Shown here one piece after another: positions 17,472 through 27,332 of a DNA stretch of 44,319 nucleotides (position 1 is its first letter; every line of letters starts with the position of its first letter). The DNA is taken from contig NZ_CAKJTI010000029.1 of assembly GCF_917563915.1 (NCBI RefSeq), positions 1 through 44,319 of the forward strand. Reading direction: 5' to 3'. Both the position numbers and the translations under genes were made by a program. Source of the stretch: Bacillus rhizoplanae (GTDB lineage: Bacteria; Bacillota; Bacilli; Bacillales; Bacillaceae_G). The notes under the pieces were generated by a model. The model had not been told where the DNA came from. It worked only from the letters and a program-made list of their open reading frames with translations, and did no database searches.

Positions 17472-19222
17472 GCAATCATATAGAAGCATTATCATATTAC
17501 TTAGGCGCGTTTGTTGATGAATTGGCGCGCCTGCATGTGCAGGATGTTGTCATTAGCCCGGGGTCGCGATCAACGCCGCTTGCCTTATTAATGGCGCAGC
17601 ATGAACAAATCCGCACATATTTACACGTGGATGAAAGATCAGCGGCCTTTTTTGCTCTTGGCATTGCGAAGGCAAAAAAACGCCCTGTTGCCTTATTATG
17701 TACATCAGGTACAGCGGCAGCAAACTATTATCCAGCTATATGTGAAGCATTTCATTCGCGCGTTCCGCTTCTCGTACTGACAGCGGATCGTCCGCATGAA
17801 TTGCGAGATGTTGGTGCACCGCAAGCAATGAATCAATTTCATTTGTTCGGTTCGTTTGTAAAACAATTTATTGAAATGGCACTTCCAGAAGCAGCAGAAT
17901 CAATGTATCGATATGCACGGATGACAGCGGGACGAGGGGTAGCAGCGGCATTACAAACGCCGAAAGGACCCGTTCATGTAAACTTTCCGCTTCGCGAGCC
18001 GTTAATTCCGAATTTCTCTTTAGAAAATTTATGGGAAAAAGGCCGCGGAGAATACGAAACAATCGTTCATCAAGGGAAAATAGCGGTGATGGATGAATAT
18101 GCAGCATCTTTACGAGAGCGCCTTTCGCATATGAAAAAGGGGCTTATTGTATGTGGTGATGATAGCCATCCAAATATTGCAGAAGCTGTCGTGGCTTTTT
18201 CAAAAGCATATGGTTATCCGATTCTTGCAGATCCGCTTTCTGGGCTTCGCAGCGGTCTTCACGATAAAGAGACGATTATAGATTGCTATGATACATTTTT
18301 ACGAAATGAACAACTTCGCGATAATTGTAAGTCAGATGTAATTATTCGCTTCGGCGGCATGCCAGTTTCTAAAGCACTTACGCAATATTTGAAAAAACAA
18401 ACGGAAGCATTGCACATTGTTGTTGATGAATCTGGAAATTGGCGTGATCCAGCGCTTATGTCCACAGAAGTTGTGTATGCCGATGACGCTAAATTTTGTG
18501 AGCAGCTTGTAAATGACGTCAAGCAGCAAAGCAACTATGACTGGCTTCATACGTGGCAACAAATGAATGCCTTAACAAAAGAGAAACTTGTCCAAGTTGA
18601 ATCGTATGAGCATGCATTTGAAGGAAAAGTGATTACAGAGCTTGTAGATGTTCTGCCAAATGATGCAACTTTATTTGTAAGTAACAGTATGCCAATTCGT
18701 GATACAGACACGTTTTTCTTCACAAATGATAAAAATATTGAAGTATTAGCAAATCGCGGTGTCAACGGCATTGACGGCATTGTTTCGACGGCGCTTGGGG
18801 TAAGTGTAGCACGTGAGCCGCTCGTATTAGTTGTGGGGGATTTATCGTTCTACCATGATTTAAATGGATTGTTAGCGGCAAAGCTACATGATTTAAATGC
18901 GACTATTGTTGTTGTGAACAATGATGGCGGTGGTATTTTCTCATTTTTACCACAGTATGAGCAGAAAGAACATTTTGAAGCGTTATTTGGCACACCGCTC
19001 GGACTTGATTATGAACATGTCGTCAAGATGTATAACGGTTCATTCCAGCGCGTAAAAACATGGGAAGCGTTTCGAAATGAAGTGGACAAAGGTACGAGAG
19101 AAAATGGACTGCATGTCATTGAAATCCAAACAGATCGTGAAGAGAACTTACAGCTTCATCGTGACATTATGGCAGAGGCAGCAGCCATTGTTTCAGAAGT
19201 ATTGCAAGGTGAAGGGAAATGA
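17468..19222 (+). CDS. menD: SEPHCHC synthase (MenD)
   Basis: A 584-residue thiamine-diphosphate enzyme that joins isochorismate and 2-oxoglutarate to form SEPHCHC. The N-terminal segment holds [13 protein letters not shown] and the thiamine-activating glutamate region [15 protein letters not shown]. The C-terminal cofactor motif is [16 protein letters not shown] up to [13 protein letters not shown]. The length is normal. It overlaps both neighbours by 4 nt (ATGA), a sign of coupled translation. Confidence 0.96.
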   Translation: MSNHIEALSYYLGAFVDELARLHVQDVVISPGSRSTPLALLMAQHEQIRTYLHVDERSAAFFALGIAKAKKRPVALLCTSGTAAANYYPAICEAFHSRVPLLVLTADRPHELRDVGAPQAMNQFHLFGSFVKQFIEMALPEAAESMYRYARMTAGRGVAAALQTPKGPVHVNFPLREPLIPNFSLENLWEKGRGEYETIVHQGKIAVMDEYAASLRERLSHMKKGLIVCGDDSHPNIAEAVVAFSKAYGYPILADPLSGLRSGLHDKETIIDCYDTFLRNEQLRDNCKSDVIIRFGGMPVSKALTQYLKKQTEALHIVVDESGNWRDPALMSTEVVYADDAKFCEQLVNDVKQQSNYDWLHTWQQMNALTKEKLVQVESYEHAFEGKVITELVDVLPNDATLFVSNSMPIRDTDTFFFTNDKNIEVLANRGVNGIDGIVSTALGVSVAREPLVLVVGDLSFYHDLNGLLAAKLHDLNATIVVVNNDGGGIFSFLPQYEQKEHFEALFGTPLGLDYEHVVKMYNGSFQRVKTWEAFRNEVDKGTRENGLHVIEIQTDREENLQLHRDIMAEAAAIVSEVLQGEGK

Positions 19223-20043
19223 AAGTAAACGTACATGGTGTTTCTTACGAATATGAAGTAATCGGAAGCGGCGAGCCGCTTCTTGTACTTCATGGTTTTA
19301 CAGGCAGCATGGAAACATGGCGTTCGTTTGTTCCTACATGGAGCGATCAGTTTCAAGTGATTTTAGTCGATATAATCGGACACGGTAAAACGGAAAGTCC
19401 AAAGGAAACCCGGCACTATAACATAGAAACGGTAGCTGGGCATCTCATTGCCTTGCTCGATCATTTACAAATTGAGAAAGCGCATATGTTAGGTTATTCT
19501 ATGGGCGGGCGCCTTGCGCTTACGCTTGCTTGTTTATATCCAGAGCGTGTCTTGTCTCTTTTGTTAGAAAACTGTACAGCGGGACTGATAACAGAAGAAG
19601 AACGTGAAGAGCGTAGACAAAAGGACGAACAGCTTGCTGAAAAGATTGAACGAGACGGTGTTGCTGCTTTTGTTGAAAAGTGGGAGAACATTCCGCTCTT
19701 TGCCACGCAAAAAAAGCTACCGCTTCATGTACAAGCTCGTGTACGTGAAGAAAGGTTAGCTAATCATCCTGAGGGTCTTGCGAATAGCTTGCGGGGCATG
19801 GGGACAGGAGCGCAGCCGTCTTGGTGGCATGAATTGCAACACTTGCAAATGCCGGTCTTACTCATGAGCGGAGAATATGATGAAAAGTTCTTTCACATCT
19901 TAACAAAGATGAAAAAACATCTCCCTCATGCTGAATTTGTACAAATTATTGGAGCGGGCCATGCAATTCATGTGGAACAAACGCAAAAGTTTGATACAAT
20001 AGTAAGGGGCTTTTTGCAAAACATAAAAGGAGGTAGAGACAAA
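19219..20043 (+). CDS. menH: SHCHC synthase MenH, frame continuous with menB
   Basis: An alpha/beta hydrolase of about 270 residues that removes pyruvate from SEPHCHC to give [17 protein letters not shown] is the oxyanion segment, [10 protein letters not shown] carries the nucleophile serine, and [10 protein letters not shown] the histidine. The frame has no stop at the usual end. It continues ...[11 protein letters not shown] into the menB ATG at 20044 and on to 20862, giving a 547-residue MenH-MenB reading frame. Deleting one A in CAAAAC just before ACATAAAAGG would restore a TAA near residue 268, the normal length. A real fusion, a recent frameshift, or a sequencing error are all possible. 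The menB ribosome binding site is intact. Confidence 0.9.
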
Positions 20044-20862
20044 ATGACGATTGAATGGGTAAAAGAAGGCAATTACGAAGATATTATTTACTCCACATAC
20101 AATGGAATCGCAAAGATTTCGATTAACCGTCCTGAAGTACATAATGCATTCCGTCCGAAAACGGTAATGGAGTTAATCGACGCTTTTGCACATGCACGAG
20201 ATGATGAAAATGTTGGCGTTATCATTTTAACAGGTGAAGGTGGCCGTGCATTCTGTTCTGGCGGTGACCAAAAGGTTCGCGGTCATGGCGGATATGTTGG
20301 TGAAGATCAAATCCCACGCCTAAACGTATTAGACTTACAACGTTTAATTCGCGCGATTCCAAAACCAGTTATCGCAATGGTAGCAGGTTATGCAATCGGC
20401 GGTGGACATGTTCTTCACATCGTATGTGATTTAACAATCGCAGCAGATAACGCAGTATTTGGCCAAACTGGTCCAAAAGTAGGTAGCTTTGATGGCGGAT
20501 ACGGTGCTGGTTATTTAGCTCGTATGGTTGGCCATAAGAAAGCACGTGAAATTTGGTACTTATGCCGTCAATACAACGCGCAAGAAGCACTTGATATGGG
20601 CTTAATCAATACAGTTGTACCATTAGAACAGCTAGAAGAAGAAACTGTGAAATGGGCAGAAGAAATTCTAGCAAACAGCCCGATGGCACTTCGTTTCTTA
20701 AAAGCTGCATTTAATGCAGATACAGATGGCCTTGCAGGTATTCAGCAACTAGCTGGCGATGCAACGCTACTATACTACACAACAGACGAAGCAAAAGAAG
20801 GCCGCGATGCGTTTAAAGAAAAACGCCGTCCGGACTTTGGACAATTCCCTCGATTCCCTTGA
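20044..20862 (+). CDS. menB: 1,4-dihydroxy-2-naphthoyl-CoA synthase
   Basis: A 272-residue crotonase-family enzyme that cyclises o-succinylbenzoyl-CoA to dihydroxynaphthoyl-CoA. Markers are [14 protein letters not shown], the CoA/oxyanion segment [39 protein letters not shown] and [21 protein letters not shown]. The ATG at 20044 has AGGAGGT 9 nt upstream, so it can be made independently even though the upstream menH frame reads into it. A strong terminator follows. menE and menC, which follow in B. subtilis, are not within the next 23 kb. Confidence 0.96.
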   Translation: MTIEWVKEGNYEDIIYSTYNGIAKISINRPEVHNAFRPKTVMELIDAFAHARDDENVGVIILTGEGGRAFCSGGDQKVRGHGGYVGEDQIPRLNVLDLQRLIRAIPKPVIAMVAGYAIGGGHVLHIVCDLTIAADNAVFGQTGPKVGSFDGGYGAGYLARMVGHKKAREIWYLCRQYNAQEALDMGLINTVVPLEQLEEETVKWAEEILANSPMALRFLKAAFNADTDGLAGIQQLAGDATLLYYTTDEAKEGRDAFKEKRRPDFGQFPRFP

Positions 20863-20876
20863 TCGGGAAGAGGAAC

Positions 20877-20915
20877 AAAAGAGACTTGAGGAAATTTCCT
20901 CAAGTCTCTTTTTTT
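20877..20915 (+). terminator. men operon terminator
   Basis: AAAAGAGACTTGAGGAAA / TTTCCTCAAGTCTCTTTT, about an 18-bp nearly loop-less stem followed by a T-run. It closes menFDHB just before the type VII island. Confidence 0.93.
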
Positions 20916-21086
20916 ATGCTTAGCTAGCTTTCTAACATGATTTTCAAAAATCTGTAATAGCTTACAGTCATTATTGAAAAATAATTTATTATTTTATTAT
21001 ATTTATATATAAATTAATAAAACTTTCTAATATTGGATAATTATTTACAAAAAGGTAAATTTTCCTTCTCATAATTTTATCATTAT

Positions 21087-21095
21087 TGTTATAAT
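21087..21095 (+). promoter_or_regulatory. esxA promoter, extended -10
   Basis: TGTTATAAT is a perfect extended -10, 64 bp before the esxA ATG. The region around it (20920-21158) is extremely AT-rich and holds no gene. No convincing -35 is seen. Confidence 0.5.
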
Positions 21096-21158
21096 AGAAA
21101 TAGTAAAATTAAAATGGTTAATTTTACAATTTTCGCATATTGATAGGGGGAATATTAA

Positions 21159-21455
21159 ATGTCTGGACAAATTCGTATGAGTCCTGAGGAACTTAAAGCT
21201 AAAGCAGCTCTATATGGTAGAAGCTCTCAAGAAATTGATAGTATTTTACGCAAGTTGGAAGGGTTACAAAATGAATTAAGAGGTGAATGGGAAGGCCGTG
21301 CTTTCCAAGGGTTTGATCAACAATTTAATGAATTAAAACCGAAAGTACAAAGTTTCTCTCAATTATTACATGAGATTAACGTTCAATTAGACAGAACTGC
21401 ACAAGCTGTTGCAGAACATGATGAACAGTTATCACGTAATTTTGGCTTGAAATAA
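21159..21455 (+). CDS. esxA: WXG100 type VII secretion substrate (EsxA/YukE-like)
   Basis: A 98-residue all-helical protein of the WXG100 family. The Trp-x-Gly turn is WEG at residues 44-46, between two amphipathic helices; proteins of this type form dimers and are exported by the EssC system. The ATG at 21159 follows GATAGGGGGA. There is no obvious C-terminal YxxxD motif; the tail ends EHDEQLSRNFGLK. It is the first gene of the secretion cluster, followed by a 215-bp gap with a hairpin, so it is probably expressed more strongly than the machinery genes. Confidence 0.93.
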   Translation: MSGQIRMSPEELKAKAALYGRSSQEIDSILRKLEGLQNELRGEWEGRAFQGFDQQFNELKPKVQSFSQLLHEINVQLDRTAQAVAEHDEQLSRNFGLK

Positions 21456-21479
21456 GAAAGCTTGAATAGTAGAAGATTG

Positions 21480-21520
21480 ATAAATGAGCCATGCGACTTT
21501 TGTTGTATGGCTGATTTATA
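21480..21520 (+). repeat. Hairpin between esxA and esaA
   Basis: ATAAAT-GA-GCCATGCGAC pairs with GTTGTATGGC-TG-ATTTAT, with some G-U pairs and a small interior loop. No T-run follows, so it is more likely a message-stabilising or processing structure than a full terminator. The 215-bp gap holds no gene. Confidence 0.55.
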
Positions 21521-21670
21521 TATAAGTGGTTTAATTTTGAAATTTTAATGATAATCATTCTCTCCATTGCAATTATGTTGATGCAGTGTAAGGCTATACA
21601 TTTGAAAGACAAAAATAAGCTGCATTCTAACAATGGATAAATTATTTCATATTCACAGGAGTGGTAAGTA

Positions 21671-24600
21671 TTGAAGAAAATTCAATGGAGGATTTTGTTG
21701 TTTATTGTTTTAGCTCTTGTACTAGCAACGGGAACTTCCTATTTAGCATTAAATCATAAGGTTAAAAAAGAGGATGAAACTAGTGCTAAAAAAATGGCAG
21801 TTGCCGTAGTAAACGAAGATCAAGGAACGACGTTTGAAGGGCAGAAAATAAATTTTGGAGATCAGTTTATAAAAAACATTAGTAAAAATGATAAACAACA
21901 ATGGTATGTAGTAAGTCGCGGAATAGCGGAAAGTGGTTTGAAAAATAATAATTATAACATGATGATTGTTATTCCGAATGATTTTTCGCAGAAAGCTGTT
22001 GCTATTAATTCGGATTCGCCAGAAAAAGTAACGATAAGTTACAAAATTAATGCTACTGGTAATAAAGATTTGAAGGCAGAGGCAGAAAATACTGCGGCTT
22101 CTATTTTAGAAGAGTTTAATAAGCATATAGTAGATGTTTATTTTGCTAGTATTATTGGGAATTTACAAGGTGCACAAGATAATATACAGGCAATCACCAA
22201 CAAAGAACAAGCTCAATTGAATGTATATAAGACAGATGTACATAGCCCTTTAGCAAACTATACACAACAGTTTAAAACAGTGCAAGATTATACAGGAGTT
22301 TCAATAGATACGTTTAAAGGATTTCAAGGTGTCTTGAATGGGTTTGAACAAAATATTGATGGGACCTCACAATCTAATTTAGCTTTCCAAAATAGTTTTG
22401 GTAATTTCCAAAAGACACAAGGGGAAAATAGTTTAGCTGCAAATAATTTCTCTAACCAACTGAATCAATTCAATAGCGATTTAAGTACAGAGGATGTATT
22501 AAAAAGGTTAGAAACTTTGGAGTTAACTAACAAAGCGATAGCTGATCAATTCACTCTTGCAGATAAAAATGCTAATATTTTATCAGATTCAGCTGCTATT
22601 AAAGATTACTTAACAGATGTTAATGGTAAAATTCGCAGCTACGATGCAGATTTAGCAGAAAAATTAAATTCGGATATTCAAGCGGCGACTCGTGAGAAAT
22701 TAAAGAAAGACATTTCTGATGAGGATCAAAAAGCTGTATACCTAAATACACTTATGCAGCAACCGAACGATGAAATTAAGAAAAAAATTGAACAGCTAAT
22801 CAATCACTTACCGAGTGTGAGTATGGAAGAGATAGATCAGCTTTCTTTACCGGATGAAACAAAACGAGAGTTAAAAAACGTTATTCAAGTTACTGGAAAG
22901 TACAATACAGAGAATCAATTTAATCCTGAAGGTACAGGACAAACCCCTTTAGGAAATACAATAAAAACCATTAAAGAGGGCCTTGCAACAAATGGAGTCA
23001 TCTTTAACGATGTCAAAAAAGTACCGAAGATGGATGCTGCTCAAACGTTCACTTTAAATCTTCCGAGTGAGTTTGGTCTATATTCAAATAGTCAGTCATT
23101 ATTAATTAATGGCAAAGATTATACAGAAGAATTTTTAAGTAAAGGTACAGTTACTTTACCAGCGCGAGAAGAAGGAAATTTAGATGTTCGTGTACATGTT
23201 AAATTACTAGATCCGAATGCAAATATAGATGTGTTTACTCCAGTAAATTGGCAGTGGAATTTAGATCATAAGTATGAGAAGAAAACAACTACTGAATCAG
23301 GAAAGCCTTCCAATCCTAATGGAAAAGAAGAGGCCGGAAAAACTGGTAATACATCGATAAGTGCAGCCTCACAAAAAGTAACGAAAACAGAACAAACAAC
23401 GGATACAAATTCAAACAATCTACCTAAAGATTCAAATAACCCTAACAAAGGTGATGGAACGAAGCCAGCTGATCCTAATAAAGGCGATGGAACGAAGCCA
23501 GCTGATCCTAATAAAGGCGATGGAACGAAGCCAGCTGATCCTAATAAGGGCGATGGAACGAAGCCAGCTGACCCTAATAAGGGTGATGGAACAACCCCAA
23601 GTGATCCTAATAAGGGTGATGGAACAACCCCAGGTGATCCTAACAAAGATAAAACTAAGCTAGAAACAATTGAACGCACGAATGATCGAATCTCACATCA
23701 AAAGGCAGAGTATTTATATCCAGATTCAACAAATGTATTAATTAGTGATTCTGTTAAAACAGTACAAGCTTATGAGCAATTGTTAAGTTTGTATGAATTG
23801 TATTATGGCTTTGATATGAAGGCAGAAGATTTAGCAACAAAGTTAGAAGAAGGAACATTAAGTGATCAAGCGGCGCCAGATTCTCTTTATTACATTTTAA
23901 ATAAGCAAGATATCGTAGATGTAATGGCAACCTTTATTGCAAATGAGATTACTGCTGAAATAACGGCAGAAACAAATGATTTAAAGCAAAAAGTCGATAC
24001 GTATATGCAGTTAGTAGATAATGCAGATCAAAATTCAGAACACTTGGCAGAAGTATTAAAACAAACAACAGAACAAGCTCAAGTTATGAATGCAACTTTA
24101 GGAGAATACTTAAAAAATGTAGCAGCATGGCGTGAAAATAGCTTGAAATTAGCAAATGAACAAAAAGTAGTGGCAACTAATCGTGATGGTGAACAAACAG
24201 CCGTGTTAGGATTAGATTCCGAGTTTAAATCATTGTTAACGCAAAGCCAAGCTTTAGGTGATATGTCTAAAGGAAATCTATTAGCGGCAGATAACGTGTA
24301 TAAAACGTTTGATGAAATTAATAATCAGGCAAAAGAAATTCAAGATAGTGGTGTAACGGTTGTATCGAAAGCGAATACATTACTAGATGATTATAGTGAA
24401 AAAGTAGCAGATGACAAGGATTTCTCCAAAAACTTTGCGAAAGTACTGTCAAATAGCCGTGTTGGAGAGCGCCAAAATGAAGACTTATATCAATTTTTAG
24501 CAAGTCCAGTTCAGAAGCAAAATGATGGTACGATTACAGCTGGAGATGCGTTTACACCGTACTTAATGGTATTGGTATGCTTTATTGTTGCTTTATTTAC

Positions 24601-25156
24601 TTCTTATGCAATCGCACATCAAGAGAAAAGACGTAGTCAAAAAGATGATTTTGCAGAAGAATTGTCTACGATGCTTTCAAATGTACCAATTACTGCAATT
24701 ACTTTAGGAATTGCAATTGCAGAAGGGATAACTATTGGTATTATTTCAGGACATTTACTAGAATTTGATCAGACACGTAATTTAATGTGGATTGGTTCTA
24801 TTACAATGATTATGGCTGCTTTAGTTCTTATTTCCACATACTTATTACGTCAGGTAAAAATGATTGGGATGTTTGTATTATTAACGTTCTTTAGTATGTA
24901 TTTGTTCTTAACAAATGCAGTGGGAATGAATATAGATAAGATGTCGTACTTTGGAAAAATACGTAAATTCTCACCACTTCAGTATCTTGAAACATTTTTA
25001 AATAACTTTATAAGTGGTAAAAATAGTGAGCCTGCTATTTTTGGATTTATTATTGGCTTAGCTATTTTTGGATTTATTATCAATCTCTTTGTATGGCATA
25101 GAAGAAGAGGAGAGGGACAAGAGTTAGATGATCAAATCACGGAAAGTATTAGTTAA
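21671..25156 (+). CDS. esaA: Type VII secretion membrane protein EsaA/YueB family
   Basis: A 1161-residue membrane component of the type VII apparatus; the B. subtilis homologue YueB is also the SPP1 phage receptor. One helix near residues 7-27 is followed by a very large extracellular region. Conserved features include AVAVVNEDQGTTFEGQ and MIVIPNDFSQKA near the start. Five or so C-terminal helices begin at about residue 960. Residues 591-656 are a spacer of six 11-residue units (PNKGDGTKPAD and variants), which could help the protein span the wall. The TTG at 21671 has AGGAGTGG upstream. Its last 29 nt overlap essA. Confidence 0.9.
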   Translation: MKKIQWRILLFIVLALVLATGTSYLALNHKVKKEDETSAKKMAVAVVNEDQGTTFEGQKINFGDQFIKNISKNDKQQWYVVSRGIAESGLKNNNYNMMIVIPNDFSQKAVAINSDSPEKVTISYKINATGNKDLKAEAENTAASILEEFNKHIVDVYFASIIGNLQGAQDNIQAITNKEQAQLNVYKTDVHSPLANYTQQFKTVQDYTGVSIDTFKGFQGVLNGFEQNIDGTSQSNLAFQNSFGNFQKTQGENSLAANNFSNQLNQFNSDLSTEDVLKRLETLELTNKAIADQFTLADKNANILSDSAAIKDYLTDVNGKIRSYDADLAEKLNSDIQAATREKLKKDISDEDQKAVYLNTLMQQPNDEIKKKIEQLINHLPSVSMEEIDQLSLPDETKRELKNVIQVTGKYNTENQFNPEGTGQTPLGNTIKTIKEGLATNGVIFNDVKKVPKMDAAQTFTLNLPSEFGLYSNSQSLLINGKDYTEEFLSKGTVTLPAREEGNLDVRVHVKLLDPNANIDVFTPVNWQWNLDHKYEKKTTTESGKPSNPNGKEEAGKTGNTSISAASQKVTKTEQTTDTNSNNLPKDSNNPNKGDGTKPADPNKGDGTKPADPNKGDGTKPADPNKGDGTKPADPNKGDGTTPSDPNKGDGTTPGDPNKDKTKLETIERTNDRISHQKAEYLYPDSTNVLISDSVKTVQAYEQLLSLYELYYGFDMKAEDLATKLEEGTLSDQAAPDSLYYILNKQDIVDVMATFIANEITAEITAETNDLKQKVDTYMQLVDNADQNSEHLAEVLKQTTEQAQVMNATLGEYLKNVAAWRENSLKLANEQKVVATNRDGEQTAVLGLDSEFKSLLTQSQALGDMSKGNLLAADNVYKTFDEINNQAKEIQDSGVTVVSKANTLLDDYSEKVADDKDFSKNFAKVLSNSRVGERQNEDLYQFLASPVQKQNDGTITAGDAFTPYLMVLVCFIVALFTSYAIAHQEKRRSQKDDFAEELSTMLSNVPITAITLGIAIAEGITIGIISGHLLEFDQTRNLMWIGSITMIMAALVLISTYLLRQVKMIGMFVLLTFFSMYLFLTNAVGMNIDKMSYFGKIRKFSPLQYLETFLNNFISGKNSEPAIFGFIIGLAIFGFIINLFVWHRRRGEGQELDDQITESIS
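23441..23638 (+). repeat. Six tandem 33-bp repeats inside esaA
   Basis: Units begin at 23441, 23474, 23507, 23540, 23573 and 23606, and a degenerate seventh starts at 23639. Each encodes PNKGDGT(K/T)P(A/S/G)D. The first four code for the same peptide and the last two diverge. The period is an exact multiple of three, so gain or loss of units keeps the frame. Confidence 0.97.
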
Positions 25157-25631
25157 TTTATCATTGTTTCTTTTCCTTGGCTCATTTGCCGCGTTACCGA
25201 TGAGGTGCGCGGCAGAGAGCTACCTCAATGATAATGGGAAAATGGAGTTTAAAGTAGACCGAATAGAACAAACAGATCAAGAGAAAGTGAATAAAGGGGA
25301 ACAAGAAACGGAATTAGATAAGGCAGGAATAGAATTATTTAATCCAAAAGTAGAAAAAGAAATTGAAGAAAAACAAAAGAAAGAAAAGAAACAGATGCAA
25401 GAATTAAGGGAATCCTTATTTCTCAATACAAAAACAAATGATGATATCAAAGATACAAAAGAAAGTTTATTCCAGAAAAACTATGTGGCGCAAATGAGTT
25501 CAAGTGAAACAAATAATAATCAAACCACAAAGGAAACACCAATTAGTACAACGATGACGGTACTATTCATCGGTGGGATTCTATTCATTTGTAGTGGTAT
25601 TTATATCATTATTCGAAAAACTGGGATATAA
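25128..25631 (+). CDS. essA: Type VII secretion protein EssA family
   Basis: A 167-residue protein. It has an N-terminal signal-like helix (LVNLSLFLFLGSFAALPM), a charged middle rich in Lys and Glu (about residues 35-130), and a C-terminal membrane helix (TMTVLFIGGILFICSGIYIII) with a short Arg/Lys end. This layout, and its place between esaA and esaB, match EssA, a small membrane part of the Firmicutes type VII machine. The ATG at 25128 lies inside esaA (29-nt overlap). The family is poorly conserved, so the name rests on layout and context. Confidence 0.75.
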   Translation: MIKSRKVLVNLSLFLFLGSFAALPMRCAAESYLNDNGKMEFKVDRIEQTDQEKVNKGEQETELDKAGIELFNPKVEKEIEEKQKKEKKQMQELRESLFLNTKTNDDIKDTKESLFQKNYVAQMSSSETNNNQTTKETPISTTMTVLFIGGILFICSGIYIIIRKTGI

Positions 25632-25643
25632 GGAGAAATATGA

Positions 25644-25895
25644 ATGGCTGTTCAAACACATATTAATGTCAGCGTAGATTTTAGTAAATGGAATGGGGAA
25701 ACATATGATTTACGCATTCCTAATCATCAATCTATTAAATATTTGTTGAAGAATTTAATAGAAACTTTAAAAATTCAAACTCATGATGGGTCACATTATG
25801 TCATAAAAGTTGTTAATAAATCGCTATTACTAACAGACAATGATCGGTTAATAGATTATGAAGTAACTGATGGAGATATTTTACAAGTACTATAA
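25644..25895 (+). CDS. esaB: Ubiquitin-like type VII protein EsaB/YukD
   Basis: An 83-residue protein of the YukD family, with a ubiquitin-like beta-grasp fold. Visible features are an initial strand THINVSVDFSK, DLRIPNHQSIKYLLKNLIETL as the helix, and a closing strand TDGDILQVL. It is cytoplasmic, without a signal or membrane segment. The ATG at 25644 follows AAGGAGAAA, 12 bp after essA. In S. aureus and B. subtilis the homologue is needed for, or controls, type VII secretion. Confidence 0.88.
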   Translation: MAVQTHINVSVDFSKWNGETYDLRIPNHQSIKYLLKNLIETLKIQTHDGSHYVIKVVNKSLLLTDNDRLIDYEVTDGDILQVL

Positions 25896-25956
25896 CTACT
25901 TGGATAAATAGTTTAAGTATGTAGAAATTTATGTATACGATCAAAAGGAGAAGAAC

Positions 25957-27150
25957 ATGGTGGAGAAAACGATTCAGATTGATTCGATGAATTATCGATT
26001 TGAAATAGGCGAAGGGACTTGGAAATTAGAACTTGCCCAGTCACAAACTCAAGTAAAAGATTTTCGTCAATTTGATTTATTAATGGAGAAGTCAGCAATC
26101 TTTGTTCCGGTAGCAGTAGAAGAAACAGAGGATGCCTTTGTCTTTTCATACGAAGTTAGTAAGAAATTAAAGAAGTGGGACGATATAAAAGATTTAGAGA
26201 GAAATGAAAAATTACGATTGCTTCGAAATGTCGCTCGTTTTAAAGAGTATTTACATAGAAGAATAACGTTCTTTTTACACCCGGAAAATCTAGTTTTCGA
26301 TGCTAATTATTTACCTTTTATTGTTCATCGTGGAATTCGAGAGATTGTCCCGCCAACCCCCATTACAGAAGAAAAATTCTTATTACAATATAAATGTTTA
26401 ATTATTGCATTGTTTTCTAAAAAATATAGCTATGATGAATTGTATAATGGCGTCTTGAAAAATGCAAAAGACACAACATTTGAGCAAAATGTTGTTAGTA
26501 TGAACAGTTTAGACGAATTAATCCAATTTATTGAAGATAGCTTTGAAAAAGAACAAATAAAAACAGAAAAGAATATGCAAATTGTTCCTAAGAAAAACTT
26601 TAAAAGGTTCAAATATATGACATACTCTTTTGTGGCAGCTACGGTTATTTTAGTAGCACCATTATCGTATTACGCGTTTATGAAAGTACCTTATCAAAAT
26701 ACATTGTTAGAAGCAAATAAAAACTTTTTAGCTACTGATTATGATCAAGTCATTAGTAATTTACAAGATGAAGATGCTGAAGGACTCCCCTTAGCTTCTA
26801 AATATGAGCTGGCATATTCCTACGTTAAGGGTGAGAAATTAGGGGAACAGCAAAAAGCATCTATTATGAAGAACATCAGTTTAAAGAGTGATGAAAATTA
26901 TTTGCTGTATTGGATTTATAACGGTAAAGGAGATTTTAACAAATCACTAGATATAGCAAAGCAGATTGATGATCCACAATTAATCATGTATGGCTTAATC
27001 AAACAAATAGAGGCTGTGAAAAATAATCCAAAATTGTCGGGAAAAGATCGAGATGAGAAGTTAAAAACATATCAGCAACAGTTAGATGAGTATAAAAAGA
27101 AATATAGTGATACATCTGATGAAAAAGATTTATCTAATACGAACAAATAA
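25957..27150 (+). CDS. essB: Type VII secretion protein EssB/YukC
   Basis: A 397-residue single-pass membrane protein. The N-terminal cytoplasmic pseudokinase-like domain (about 1-200) includes FFLHPENLVFDANYLPFIVHRG, typical of YukC. One membrane helix lies at about residues 221-243, and a helical outer domain follows (YKLAYSY-type and Gln/Lys-rich segments). The ATG at 25957 has AAAGGAGAAG upstream. It sits in the standard order before essC, separated by a bcr-related hairpin at 27195-27277. Confidence 0.92.
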   Translation: MVEKTIQIDSMNYRFEIGEGTWKLELAQSQTQVKDFRQFDLLMEKSAIFVPVAVEETEDAFVFSYEVSKKLKKWDDIKDLERNEKLRLLRNVARFKEYLHRRITFFLHPENLVFDANYLPFIVHRGIREIVPPTPITEEKFLLQYKCLIIALFSKKYSYDELYNGVLKNAKDTTFEQNVVSMNSLDELIQFIEDSFEKEQIKTEKNMQIVPKKNFKRFKYMTYSFVAATVILVAPLSYYAFMKVPYQNTLLEANKNFLATDYDQVISNLQDEDAEGLPLASKYELAYSYVKGEKLGEQQKASIMKNISLKSDENYLLYWIYNGKGDFNKSLDIAKQIDDPQLIMYGLIKQIEAVKNNPKLSGKDRDEKLKTYQQQLDEYKKKYSDTSDEKDLSNTNK

Positions 27151-27194
27151 ACAAACTAAGAACGTTAAAAGAAGGAAACTTCTTTTACTTCATG

Positions 27195-27277
27195 TATCCT
27201 GCTCTAATGGATAGTAAAACTCTCACCTCAAAACGTAAAGAAAAGAATCTAGGTGGGAGTTTTACTATCTTTAAGAG
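27195..27277. repeat. bcr-related hairpin between essB and essC
   Basis: Its opening TATCCTGCTCTAATGGATAGTAAA resembles the opening of the bcr-like copies at 12.3 and 13.8 kb (TATCCCGCTCTAACGGGCAG). A 19-bp stem pairs 27210-27228 with 27251-27269, with one G-U pair. It lies in the secretion operon and could lower essC expression or mark an insertion. Confidence 0.6.
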
Positions 27278-27332
27278 AAACAGTACACATATTTTTTTAC
27301 TATAGAAGCTAACAAAGGAGTAGTGGAGAAGG

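Noticed and set aside
23441-23638. Possible CRISPR array because of 33-bp repeats
   Set aside because: Units are directly abutting with no unique spacers, are in frame inside esaA, and no cas genes are present.
23266-23679. Antisense open frame with LLGSAGFVPSP repeats
   Set aside because: It is the complement of the EsaA tandem repeats; no ribosome binding site or independent support.
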